Part shown: positions 16,690-24,527 of the stretch, one piece after another
How the letters are laid out: each line of letters begins with the position of its first letter
Position numbering within the stretch: the first letter of the stretch is position 1
DNA from: an uncultured Coriobacteriaceae bacterium
GTDB taxonomy: Bacteria; Actinomycetota; Coriobacteriia; Coriobacteriales; Atopobiaceae
Assembly: GCA_902779675.1 (NCBI GenBank)
Contig: CACZCK010000004.1
Coordinates: 1-64,000, forward strand
Length of the DNA stretch: 64,000 bases
Direction: 5' to 3'
Notes under the pieces: model-generated
Database searches by the model: none
What the model saw: only the letters and a program-made list of their open reading frames with translations
Told to the model about the DNA's origin: nothing
Position numbers and translations under genes: made by a program

Positions 16690-17805
16690 ATGGCGCTGCG
16701 GGCAGCCAGTCGCGCCGGTGCACCCATCCGCGGCGTCAACCTGGGCAACTGGCTGGTGCTTGAGCGCTGGATGGAGTCCGCATCGCTGCCCGGCCCCTTT
16801 GCGGGCACGCGCATCGACGACGAGAAGGGCCTGCACAAGCACGTGCCGGCATCGGTGCTGGCAGACCGCCTCGAGCGGCACCGTAGCTCCTACGTAACGG
16901 CCGACACCTTTGCCTGGCTCGCCGACCAGGGCTGCAACCTCGCGCGCATCCCCGTGCCCTTCTTCGTCTTTGGCGACGAGACGCACGAGAGCTGCGTGGC
17001 CCATCTCGACCACGCCCTCGACTGGGCGGCCGATGCCGGCGTGCCCGTGCTCGTCGACCTCCACACGGTACCCGGGGGGCAGAACGGCTTCGACAACGGC
17101 GGGGCGAGCGGGCTGTGCACCTGGCACCTCTCCCCCGCTCAGGTAGCTTCCACCCTCGATGTGCTCGAGCGTCTGGCGCGGCGCTACGCAGGCCACCCCG
17201 CCCTCTTTGGCGTCGAGGCCATGAACGAGCCCGCCAGCAAGCGCGTCTTCGCACAGAGCATGCAGCGCTACGGTGTCGACCATCCCACGCGTGTGGCCAG
17301 GTCGCTGCCCATACCGCACGCGGTGCTCGCCCAGTTCTATCGGCTGGCCTTCGAGCGACTGCGCCCCATACTTGGTCCACAGATAGCTCTGGTCTTCCAC
17401 GATCAGTTTCAGCTGGAGGCGTGGGACCGCTTCCTTCCCGCAGACCGCTACCCCAACGTATGGATCGACACGCACCAGTACGTGGCAACCTTCGCCAGGG
17501 CCACGCACGCCCAGACGCTGCGCGCTCACCGGGCCATCGCGCGCCTCATGGGCGCCCGCATCGCGCGGGCACAGCGCCACCACCCAGTGCTCGTGGGCGA
17601 ATGGTCGCTCTCGCAGCACATCCATGGCCTCGACGAGACGGACCCCGAACGTCGGACGCAGACCTATCGCTCCTACGCGCAGGCACAGCTCGCCGCCTTC
17701 GAACATGGCGCCGGCAGCTGCTTCTGGAGCCTGCGCAACGGGCACTACGACGACTGGAGCTTTGAGGCATGCGTCGCCAACGGCTGGCTCGACCTGAGAG
17801 GCTAG
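16690..17805 (+). CDS. Glycoside hydrolase family 5 (exo-beta-glucanase-like)
   Basis: A 371-aa GH5 enzyme. RGVNLGNWLVLERWM near the N terminus is typical of the exo-1,3-beta-glucanase (EXG1-like) branch. GVEAMNEP places the acid/base at Glu180, and LVGEWSLSQ places the nucleophile at Glu304. It has no signal peptide, so it should act inside the cell, for example on a beta-glucosylated lipid or oligosaccharide. The start lies 3 bp after the LTA-synthase-like gene's stop, so the two are co-translated. That pairing suggests a role in glycolipid anchor or envelope glycan turnover; this is inference. Confidence 0.85.
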   Translation: MALRAASRAGAPIRGVNLGNWLVLERWMESASLPGPFAGTRIDDEKGLHKHVPASVLADRLERHRSSYVTADTFAWLADQGCNLARIPVPFFVFGDETHESCVAHLDHALDWAADAGVPVLVDLHTVPGGQNGFDNGGASGLCTWHLSPAQVASTLDVLERLARRYAGHPALFGVEAMNEPASKRVFAQSMQRYGVDHPTRVARSLPIPHAVLAQFYRLAFERLRPILGPQIALVFHDQFQLEAWDRFLPADRYPNVWIDTHQYVATFARATHAQTLRAHRAIARLMGARIARAQRHHPVLVGEWSLSQHIHGLDETDPERRTQTYRSYAQAQLAAFEHGAGSCFWSLRNGHYDDWSFEACVANGWLDLRG

Positions 17806-17937
17806 GCCAAAGACTCGTATACAGGTCGTGGCAATTTGTGCAAGTCGGTAAACCCTCACGTGTCTACCTGCGCTTTGGGGTAACATGTGGCCTTGTGTCA
17901 TTCGACTGATTCCCGCATGTCATCGTTTGGAGAACAC

Positions 17938-19401
17938 GTGACATCAAGCACTAGCACCAAGACGGGCGCTTCGGGCGCCATGGCCCCCTCCAGCGTCTGG
18001 ACGCCCTCAAACAAGGTGAGTCCGCGCAAGCGCCGCCGCACCATTCGCCTCGCCGTCGCTGCCATCGCCCTGGCCGCCTACATTGGTGGCGCGTACTACT
18101 TCTCGAGCCACTTCACGCCCGGCACCACCGTCGACGGCGTCGAAGCAGGCAACATGACCGTGAGCGAGCTTGCCGACGCCATCCAGCAACGCGCGGCGTC
18201 CTACGAGCAGCACATCACAGGCGGCGACGGCTTTGAGATGACCATCCCTGGCAGCGAGGTAGGCCTCTCGTGCGAGGGTACGCAGGTCGCCGAGGAGGCC
18301 ATGAACCGCACCGTTCCCGCACTCTGGCTCCCCTACTGCATCTCGCCCAAGCACATGCTCATCGACGCCCACATCGAGGCCAACGAGGAGACGCTGACCG
18401 CTCGCGTCAATGACGCCGTGGCAGCCTACAACGAGGGCGCCGAGCCGCCCACCAACGCCTCGGGCACCTTCGACGAGGAGCAGGACGCCTTTGTCACCAC
18501 CAAGGAGTCCGTCGGCACCCAGCTCGACGCAGCCAAGGTCATCGAGTCGAGTGCCGTGGCCTTCCGCGAGCTGCGCGACGACGTGACGCTCGACGAAAGC
18601 GCCCTCGCACAGCCCGCCATCACCGACCAGGACGAGACGCTGCTCGCCAACATCGCAGAGGCCAACAAGATCGTTGACAACGGCGACATCGAGATCGAAT
18701 GCGACGGCCAGACCGTTGCCACCATCGACCGTGCCACGATGATCCCCTGGTTCTACTTCGACGAGGAGCAGCACTACGGCATCAAGGGCGCCGGTGACTG
18801 GGTCCGCGACAACAAGGCCATCCAGGACGCCGGCAATGCCACCGACGACGAACACGTGTGGGCACTCGACTTCCAGGCGACCGTCGACGAGATCCATCGC
18901 GTCATGGAGAAGGACCTTGGCGAGAAGGCCCAGGTCAAGCGTACGGCCATCGAGACCAAGCCCCCCGTGACCCCGGGCGCCAAGGAGCGTGGCCGTCACA
19001 TCGACATCAACCTCACCACGCAGTTCGCGCGCTTCTACGACACCGACGGCAAGGTCATCTGGGACTCCTACTGCGTGACCGGCGGCTGGGACACTGAGAA
19101 GGGCGTCATGCATCACACGCCTACCGGCGAGTTTGCCATCCAGACAAAGGCGACTAACACCGTGCTGACGGGAGCCGACACCGACAAGGACGGCAAGCCC
19201 GATTACGAGTCGTTCGTCAACTACTGGATGCCCTTCCTCGATTACGACTATGGCCTGCACGACGCCACCTGGCGCGACGAGTTCGGCGGCGACATCTACA
19301 CCTACTGGGGTAGCCATGGTTGCGTCAACCTGCCACTCGAAAAGGCCGAGCAGCTGTTTAACCTCGTCAAGGTCGGCGATCCGGTCATCGTGCACGAGTA
19401 G
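17938..19401 (+). CDS. L,D-transpeptidase with PG_binding_4-like region
   Basis: A 487-aa envelope enzyme. A short cytosolic basic stretch (SPRKRRRTIR) is followed by one membrane helix (about residues 38-57), then a region resembling the PG_binding_4/G5-linked domain (FTPGTTVDGVEAGNMTVSELAD), then a YkuD catalytic domain ending with SHGCVNLP, where Cys462 is the nucleophile. It forms 3-3 crosslinks in peptidoglycan or attaches proteins or polymers to it. I chose the GTG at 17938 after TTTGGAGAACAC; an ATG at 17917 is possible. It is followed by a strong terminator and stands alone. Confidence 0.92.
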   Translation: MTSSTSTKTGASGAMAPSSVWTPSNKVSPRKRRRTIRLAVAAIALAAYIGGAYYFSSHFTPGTTVDGVEAGNMTVSELADAIQQRAASYEQHITGGDGFEMTIPGSEVGLSCEGTQVAEEAMNRTVPALWLPYCISPKHMLIDAHIEANEETLTARVNDAVAAYNEGAEPPTNASGTFDEEQDAFVTTKESVGTQLDAAKVIESSAVAFRELRDDVTLDESALAQPAITDQDETLLANIAEANKIVDNGDIEIECDGQTVATIDRATMIPWFYFDEEQHYGIKGAGDWVRDNKAIQDAGNATDDEHVWALDFQATVDEIHRVMEKDLGEKAQVKRTAIETKPPVTPGAKERGRHIDINLTTQFARFYDTDGKVIWDSYCVTGGWDTEKGVMHHTPTGEFAIQTKATNTVLTGADTDKDGKPDYESFVNYWMPFLDYDYGLHDATWRDEFGGDIYTYWGSHGCVNLPLEKAEQLFNLVKVGDPVIVHE

Positions 19402-19421
19402 GTACCTGCACAGAGAACCTT

Positions 19422-19463
19422 ACGGGCCCGCTGGAGGTCTTAAACTCCAACGGGCCCGTTTTC
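19422..19463 (+). terminator. Intrinsic terminator of the L,D-transpeptidase gene
   Basis: A 15-bp stem ACGGGCCCGCTGGAG / CTCCAACGGGCCCGT (one G-T pair) with an 8-nt loop, followed by TTTTCTT. Confidence 0.93.
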
Positions 19464-19535
19464 TTAGCACCCCGTAACGGCAATTGCAAGTGCCCTTACT
19501 GCAAAACAACTACATACTTCGCCAAGCGTTATCGC

Positions 19536-19557
19536 ACTTAGGTAAGAACTTAGTTAA
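19536..19557. promoter_or_regulatory. Direct repeats upstream of serC
   Basis: ACTTAGGTAA (19536-19545) and ACTTAGTTAA (19548-19557) are tandem near-copies with a 12-bp period. They lie about 85-105 bp upstream of serC, above a -10-like TAGAAT (19597-19602) for which I see no good -35. A period just over one helix turn suits a dimeric activator or repressor. The regulator is unknown. Confidence 0.35.
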
Positions 19558-19639
19558 CCAGTCATTCAGGTTTAGGGTCGCACCGATACCAACGTCTAGA
19601 ATGGCTGCGCACGTCAATCCGATATGGAGGAAACAACGT

Positions 19640-20731
19640 ATGAGCAGAGTCTACAATTTCTCGGCAGGTCCCGCAGTGCTTCCGGAGGCAGTCCTCCAGG
19701 AGGCCGCAGACGAGATGCTCGACTACCGCGGCTGCGGCATGGGCGTCAACGAGATGAGCCATCGCTCCAAGATGTTCCAGGACATCATCGACGATGCCGA
19801 GTCCGACCTCCGCGACCTTATGGGCATCCCCGCCAACTACAAGGTCCTCTTCCTGCAGGGAGGCGCGCACCAGCAGTTCGCGGCCATCCCGCTGAACCTG
19901 TGCAACCTGCCCGGCGCCAGCCGTAAGGCCGACTACATCAACACCGGCATGTGGTCCAAGAAGGCGCTCGCCGAGGCCAAGCGCTTCGTCGACGCCCAGG
20001 AGATCGCCACGTCGGCCGACGAGACCTTCTCCTACATCCCCGACTGCTCCGACCTGCCGGTGCGCGACGACGCTGACTACGTCTACATCTGCGAGAACAA
20101 CACCATCTACGGCACCGTCTACCACGAGCTGCCCGACACCAAGGGCAAGGTCCTGGTCTCCGACGTGAGCTCGATGTTCCTCTCCCAGCCCCACGACGTC
20201 GAGAGGTACGGCGTCATCTACGGCGGCGTGCAGAAGAACGTCGGCCCGGCCGGCCTGGCCATCGTCGTGGTGCGCGAGGACCTCATCCCCGAGGGCGACC
20301 TCGCCGACGTGCCCGTCATGATGCAGTGGCGCCCGCAGGCCGACGCCGGCTCGCTCTACAACACCCCCAACTGCTGGTCCATCTACATGTGCGGCAAGGT
20401 CTTCAAGTGGATCAAGGCCCAGGGCGGCCTCGAGGGCATGCGCGAGCGCAACGTGGCCAAGGCCAAGGTGCTCTACGACTACCTCGACTCCTCCAGCCTG
20501 TTCAAGGGCACCGTCCGCAAGCAGGACCGCTCGCTCATGAACGTGCCGTTCGTCACCGGCGACGCCGAGCTCGACGCGCTCTTCGTCAAGGAGTCCAAGG
20601 CCGCCGGCCTCGAGAACCTCAAGGGCCACCGCAGCGTGGGCGGCATGCGCGCCTCGATCTACAACGCCATGCCCCTCGAGGGCGTCGAGGCCCTCGTCGC
20701 CTTCATGAGGGACTTCGAGGCCAAGCACTAG
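19640..20731 (+). CDS. serC: Phosphoserine aminotransferase
   Basis: A 363-aa PLP enzyme that turns 3-phosphohydroxypyruvate plus glutamate into phosphoserine, the second step of serine synthesis. It opens VYNFSAGPAVLPEAVLQ, the family hallmark, and contains LFLQGGAHQQFAAIP, DVSSMFLSQP and YGGVQKNVGPAGL, where the Lys of GGVQKN is the PLP lysine. The ATG at 19640 follows GGAGG. It is followed by serA 67 bp downstream across a hairpin. Codon choice is strongly biased to C/G endings, which suggests high expression. Confidence 0.97.
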   Translation: MSRVYNFSAGPAVLPEAVLQEAADEMLDYRGCGMGVNEMSHRSKMFQDIIDDAESDLRDLMGIPANYKVLFLQGGAHQQFAAIPLNLCNLPGASRKADYINTGMWSKKALAEAKRFVDAQEIATSADETFSYIPDCSDLPVRDDADYVYICENNTIYGTVYHELPDTKGKVLVSDVSSMFLSQPHDVERYGVIYGGVQKNVGPAGLAIVVVREDLIPEGDLADVPVMMQWRPQADAGSLYNTPNCWSIYMCGKVFKWIKAQGGLEGMRERNVAKAKVLYDYLDSSSLFKGTVRKQDRSLMNVPFVTGDAELDALFVKESKAAGLENLKGHRSVGGMRASIYNAMPLEGVEALVAFMRDFEAKH

Positions 20732-20751
20732 GCACGAAGCCCGCGACGTCC

Positions 20752-20776
20752 GCGCGCCGGGTCGCCCCCGGCGCGC
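20752..20776 (+). other. Hairpin between serC and serA
   Basis: Perfect 10-bp stem GCGCGCCGGG / CCCGGCGCGC with a 5-nt loop in the serC-serA gap. There is no clean T-run (CTTCCTCT follows), so it may stabilise the serC message or partly end transcription. Confidence 0.65.
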
Positions 20777-20798
20777 CTTCCTCTGCAAGGAGCAACGC

Positions 20799-21965
20799 AT
20801 GTACCAGGTACACTGCCTCAACAACATCGCCAAGGTCGGCACCGACCGCCTCGGCCCCAACTTCGCCCTCACCGACGACATCGACGCCGCCCAGGCCATC
20901 ATGGTGCGCAGCGCGAGCCTGCACGAGACGGAGTTCTCGCCCAACCTGCTGGCCATCGGCCGCGCCGGCGCCGGCGTCAACAACATCCCGCTGGAGCGCT
21001 GCGCCGAGCGGGGCGTCGTGGTCTTCAACACGCCCGGCGCCAACGCCAACGGCGTCAAGGAGATGGTGATCGCCGGCATGCTGCTGGCCGCGCGCGACAT
21101 CGTGGGCGGCATCGAGTGGGTCGACGAGAACTCCGACGACCCCAACGTGGGCAAGGCCGCCGAGAAGGCCAAGAAGGACTTCGCCGGCACCGAGCTGGCC
21201 GGCAAGAACCTGGGCGTCATCGGCCTTGGCGCCATCGGCGCCATGGTCGCCAACGCCGGCCGCAGCCTGGGCATGCACGTCTACGGCTACGACCCCTACC
21301 TCTCGGTCAAGTACGCCTGGAGCCTCGACCGCCACGTGCGCCACGTGAGCAACCTCTCCGAGATCTGGGCCAACTGCGACTACATCACCATCCACGTGCC
21401 CGCCACCGCCAAGACGAAGGGCATGATCGGCCGCGACGAGATCGCCGCCATGAAGGACGGGGTGGTCTTCCTCAACTACGCCCGCGACGCCCTCGTCGAC
21501 GAGATCGCCATGAGCGCCGCCCTGCAGACCGGCCACGTCCGCCGCTACATGACCGACTTCGCCAACTCGGTGACCACCCAGATGAAGCACGCCGTGGTGA
21601 CCCCGCACCTGGGCGCCTCCACCAAGGAGGCCGAGGACAACTGCGCCATCATGGCCGCCGACGAGCTGCGCGACTACCTGGAGTGCGGCAACATCTCCAA
21701 CTCGGTCAACTACCCCGAGGCGGACATGGGCCCCATCGAGGGCGCCATGCGCCTGGCCATCTTCCACGAGAACGTGCCCAACATGATCGGTCAGATCACC
21801 TCCGCCGTCTCCAATCAGGGAGTCAACATCGAGAACATGATCGACCGCAGCCGCGGCGACTACGCCTACTGCCTGCTCGAGCTGGGCTCTGACCTCGACG
21901 ATTCCGTGGTCGAGCAGCTCTCCAAGGTCGACGGCATCTACCGCGTGCGCGCCATTCGCAAGTAG
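20799..21965 (+). CDS. serA: D-3-phosphoglycerate dehydrogenase, copy 1
   Basis: A 388-aa enzyme that oxidises 3-phosphoglycerate to 3-phosphohydroxypyruvate with NAD, the first step of serine synthesis. The Rossmann motif GVIGLGAIGAMVAN, the catalytic Arg segment (NYARDALVDE) and the catalytic His in PHLGAST are present. The C-terminal 70 or so residues (MRLAIFHENVPNMIGQITSAV) form an ACT domain, probably for feedback by serine. The length matches the short type with one ACT domain. It sits between serC and a terminator. Together with serC it makes phosphoserine; no serB is visible in the window. Confidence 0.96.
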   Translation: MYQVHCLNNIAKVGTDRLGPNFALTDDIDAAQAIMVRSASLHETEFSPNLLAIGRAGAGVNNIPLERCAERGVVVFNTPGANANGVKEMVIAGMLLAARDIVGGIEWVDENSDDPNVGKAAEKAKKDFAGTELAGKNLGVIGLGAIGAMVANAGRSLGMHVYGYDPYLSVKYAWSLDRHVRHVSNLSEIWANCDYITIHVPATAKTKGMIGRDEIAAMKDGVVFLNYARDALVDEIAMSAALQTGHVRRYMTDFANSVTTQMKHAVVTPHLGASTKEAEDNCAIMAADELRDYLECGNISNSVNYPEADMGPIEGAMRLAIFHENVPNMIGQITSAVSNQGVNIENMIDRSRGDYAYCLLELGSDLDDSVVEQLSKVDGIYRVRAIRK

Positions 21966-21989
21966 CACTGCACCCACACGACGCGAGTC

Positions 21990-22030
21990 CGAGCCCCAGA
22001 TGGCCCTCCTGCCATTTGGGGCTCGTTTTC
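21990..22030 (+). terminator. Intrinsic terminator after serA copy 1
   Basis: A 15-bp stem CGAGCCCCAGATGGC / GCCATTTGGGGCTCG (one mismatch or wobble) with a 6-nt loop, followed by TTTTCTT. It separates serC-serA from the second serA copy. Confidence 0.93.
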
Positions 22031-22156
22031 TTCTGGTAGGCCGTCCCTGCTGGCTTTGTGGGTTTGTGCAGACCCCCGCGCCTCACGCAAGAGCCTGGCG
22101 TACAATCTGCGAGGCAACAAGCCATACGCAAGACCTCTTAGGACAAGGACCATCAC

Positions 22157-23332
22157 ATGTACGCGGTGCATTGCATGAACAACATCTCTCCCGCAGGCCT
22201 CGAGAAGCTCTACCAGAGCTTCTCGCCCGCCAAGCAGCTCGCAGACGCCGACGCGGCCATTGTCCGCAGCGCCAACATGCACGAGATCGAACTGCCCTCT
22301 GGCCTGCTGGCCATCGCCCGCGCCGGTGCCGGCGTCAACAACATCCCGCTGGAGCGCTGCTCCGAGCAGGGCACTGTGGTCTTCAACACCCCCGGCGCCA
22401 ACGCCAACGCCGTCAAGGAGCTGGTCGTGGCAGGCATGCTGCTGGCCTCGCGCGACGTCATCGGTAGCGCCGAGTGGGTCTCCAGCAACGCCGACGACGA
22501 GAACGTGGCCAAGGACGCCGAGAAGGCCAAGAACCAGTTCGGCGGCACCGAGATCGCCGGCAAGACCCTGGGCGTCATCGGCCTCGGCGCCATCGGCGCC
22601 ATGGTCGCCAACGCCGGCAGGCGCCTGGGCATGCATGTGCTCGGTTTCGACCCGTACCTCTCCACCATGGCGGCCCTCAGCCTCGACCACCACGTGCATT
22701 ACGTGCGCCGTCTGGCCGACATCCTCGAGAACGCCGACTACATCACCATCCACGTGCCCGCCAACGACAGCACCCGTGGCATGATCGGCCGCGACCAGAT
22801 CGCGCAGGCCAAGGATGGCGTGGTGTTCCTCAACTTTGCCCGCGACGCCCTCGTGGACGAGCAGGCCATGGCGCGTGCGCTGGAGAGCGGCCATGTGGCT
22901 CGCTACGTCACGGACTTTGCCAACCCCACCACCACCCACATGAAGAACGCCCTGGTCTTCTCGCACCTGGGCGCCTCCACCAAGGAGGCCGAGGCCAACT
23001 GCGCCGCCATGGCCGTCGACGAGCTCCAGGAGTATCTGCTGGAGGGCAACATCATCAACTCGGTCAACTTTGGCGACGTCGACCTCGGACCCATCCAGAC
23101 CGACGAGCGCATCGTGGTGCTGCACCGCAACATCCCCAACATGATCGGCCAGTTCTCCTCGATCCTCGCCGAGACGGGACTCAACATCGAGAACATGGCC
23201 AACAAGCGCCGCGGCGACAACGCCACCACGCTCATCGAGACCAGTGGTCCTTGGGATGACAACGTGCTCGACCGCATCAGCGCCGTGGAGGGCGTGTTCC
23301 GCGCCCGCATGATCCCTGGCCACGAGCTCTGA
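22157..23332 (+). CDS. serA: D-3-phosphoglycerate dehydrogenase, copy 2
   Basis: A 391-aa paralogue of the preceding gene, colinear over its whole length. It has the same Rossmann motif (GVIGLGAIGAMVAN), Arg segment (NFARDALVDE), His in SHLGAST and a C-terminal ACT domain (RIVVLHRNIPNMIGQFSSIL). By eye the two proteins agree at well over half of positions, and long DNA stretches are nearly the same (for example around 20975 and 22335). It has its own leader with a -10-like TACAAT at 22101-22106 and its own terminator, so it is controlled separately from serC-serA. Confidence 0.94.
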   Translation: MYAVHCMNNISPAGLEKLYQSFSPAKQLADADAAIVRSANMHEIELPSGLLAIARAGAGVNNIPLERCSEQGTVVFNTPGANANAVKELVVAGMLLASRDVIGSAEWVSSNADDENVAKDAEKAKNQFGGTEIAGKTLGVIGLGAIGAMVANAGRRLGMHVLGFDPYLSTMAALSLDHHVHYVRRLADILENADYITIHVPANDSTRGMIGRDQIAQAKDGVVFLNFARDALVDEQAMARALESGHVARYVTDFANPTTTHMKNALVFSHLGASTKEAEANCAAMAVDELQEYLLEGNIINSVNFGDVDLGPIQTDERIVVLHRNIPNMIGQFSSILAETGLNIENMANKRRGDNATTLIETSGPWDDNVLDRISAVEGVFRARMIPGHEL

Positions 23333-23362
23333 GAGCGCCTCTGACCGTCCGCACCAACAAGA

Positions 23363-23402
23363 AGCGGGCTTCCTTCCAACTCGGAGGGAAGCCCGCTCTT
23401 TC
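23363..23402 (+). terminator. Intrinsic terminator after serA copy 2
   Basis: A 15-bp stem AGCGGGCTTCCTTCC / GGAGGGAAGCCCGCT (one mismatch) with a 5-nt loop, then CTTTC. It lies between the convergent serA copy and the small unknown gene. Confidence 0.88.
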
Positions 23403-23443
23403 GTATGTCCCATGGCCCCACAGGGGCTGTCTTCTTATGCCAA

Positions 23444-23671
23444 CTAGGCCGCCTTGTGCATCTTGACGAGCAGGATGTCGTCGGCATGGTGCTCGGCGTG
23501 GGAGGCAAACCAGGCCTCGACGTCCTTGCACAGCTGACGAATGCTGTCGGCCTCGAAGCGACGCTCGTGCCCAAAGAACACCGCACGGTACTCGCCGCTC
23601 AGATACCAGCCGTTGTAGCAAGCCTCGAAGACCTTGCGCTCGCGACGGCTCATATCCTTGATCTGCTTCAT
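23444..23671 (-). CDS. Small protein of unknown function
   Basis: A 75-aa protein that I do not recognise. The ATG at 23671 is preceded by AAAAGGAGATTGGAC, a good ribosome site, which is the main reason to accept it. It reads as a compact, soluble, mixed alpha/beta protein: a charged N-terminal helix (KQIKDMSRRERKVFEACYNG), an aromatic segment (WYLSGEYRAVFFGHERR) and a second helix (ADSIRQLCKDVEAWFAS). The tail has a His-rich stretch (HAEHHADD). It is isolated, with no co-directional neighbour close by. Confidence 0.6.
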   Translation of the reverse strand: MKQIKDMSRRERKVFEACYNGWYLSGEYRAVFFGHERRFEADSIRQLCKDVEAWFASHAEHHADDILLVKMHKAA

Positions 23672-24074
23672 GTCCAATCTCCTTTTAGCTAGGGCCAGCA
23701 GGTCGGACGGTAGGTTATTTGGTTTGGGCGGGGGTGTCTATACCGCTTGGAGCGAGACCACACCGCATTCACAACGTGTGAACGGTCCCATATCTGGTGC
23801 TGTTTGCACGGTCTCGGGCCGCCTATCGCCTTGGTTCCGTACCCAAGCCCTCACTCCCCCGCACCTCACGAAAACAGGAGGGAGGAAAGCCCGACGGGCT
23901 CTCCTCCCTCCTGCTACCTGCACACAGTCTTACGAGGCGTCAGCAGACCCTTAGACATGCCATTGGGGTCGCATGCAGCGCGTCATGCAAGAAGAGCGCA
24001 TGCGCGACAGCGCCGCGCACGGAAAGACGCGAGAGAGCCACATGAGCACCCTCAGCTGCACCCAACGCACGTCC
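23672..24074. other. Intergenic stretch without a convincing gene
   Basis: About 400 bp with no coding frame that I would defend. It holds an inverted pair CGAGACC (23753-23759) / GGTCTCG (23810-23816) enclosing a TTCACA-ACG-TGTGAA hairpin (23768-23823 region, arms 23768-23773 and 23777-23782), the minus-strand terminator at 23871-23913, and about 160 bp of unassigned sequence between that terminator and the antitoxin stop. The last part could be antitoxin 3' untranslated RNA or the remains of a lost toxin gene; I could not find a toxin-like frame in it. Confidence 0.5.
23871..23913 (-). terminator. Intrinsic terminator, minus strand
   Basis: An 18-bp stem with one mismatch (arms 23875-23892 and 23896-23913) and a 3-nt loop; on the minus strand TTTTCG follows. 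It probably ends the antitoxin transcript. Confidence 0.85.
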
Positions 24075-24275
24075 CTACTCATGGTTCAGCCCGTTCCTTC
24101 CCAACACACCGCCGACGCCAACTTCGAAAGGAAATGTTCCCGCCCGGTTGAACGCGGCGATGAACATTCGGATTGCATTTGAGGGTGTGGTGCCGATCTG
24201 CTCTGTTGCCTCGAAGAATCGCTCCTTCTCGGCGGGCAGAACCTTAGCTACGACTGGAGTCATCTTGTCTGACAT
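24075..24275 (-). CDS. RelB/DinJ family antitoxin, orphan
   Basis: A 66-aa protein matching the N-terminal ribbon-helix-helix part of RelB/DinJ antitoxins: VVAKVLPAEKERFFEATEQIGTTPSNAIRMFIAAFNRAGTFPFEV, where the strand, two helices and the closing PFEV are family hallmarks. These proteins bind DNA and neutralise a RelE/YafQ mRNA-cleaving toxin. No toxin gene follows: the next 160 bp on the same strand have no fitting frame. The last 15 residues (GVGGVLGRNGLNHE) look unlike a toxin-binding tail and may be read-through of a broken gene. It has its own promoter. Confidence 0.78.
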   Translation of the reverse strand: MSDKMTPVVAKVLPAEKERFFEATEQIGTTPSNAIRMFIAAFNRAGTFPFEVGVGGVLGRNGLNHE

Positions 24276-24297
24276 GGTGACCGCTTTGTTCGTTTGT

Positions 24298-24363
24298 GGT
24301 ATGACTTGGTATGTTTTTGTTTTACCCAGTTATACATAGTATCACCCGTTTGCCTGAGCGCAA
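24298..24363 (-). promoter_or_regulatory. Promoter of the antitoxin gene with direct repeats
   Basis: On the minus strand TTGCGC (24363-24358), a 16-bp spacer and TACTAT (24341-24336) form a fair promoter in a locally AT-rich stretch. Downstream, CATACC-AAGT-CATACC (24298-24313) is a direct repeat that could be the autoregulatory operator of the ribbon-helix-helix antitoxin. Confidence 0.5.
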
Positions 24364-24527
24364 GAACTTTCTGCAAAGACCTCCGAGCGGTAACCCAGCT
24401 GCAACCTAAGCCTCAAAACAGGGCGTTGACCTGCTTTAACTTGCGGTAACGCCTTTTGGTGCGAGCCTTTGTACACCTCGTTGGGCGGCTATAGTTGGCC
24501 CGCCAGCCACAGCGAGAGGAGCGTCCC

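Noticed and set aside
14806-17901. A 1031-codon open frame on the minus strand across the LTA synthase and GH5 genes
   Set aside because: It is opposite two clear plus-strand enzymes with intact catalytic motifs; high GC gives long antisense frames. Its residue make-up is Val/Gly/His/Leu-rich with no known fold.
23912-24074. Remnant toxin gene downstream of the orphan antitoxin
   Set aside because: I read all minus-strand frames there and found only short frames with no RelE/YafQ-like segment.
24422-24457. A terminator-like hairpin followed by TTTT on the plus strand
   Set aside because: The stem is bulged and there is no plus-strand gene upstream that would need it; it might end an unknown RNA but I cannot support that.
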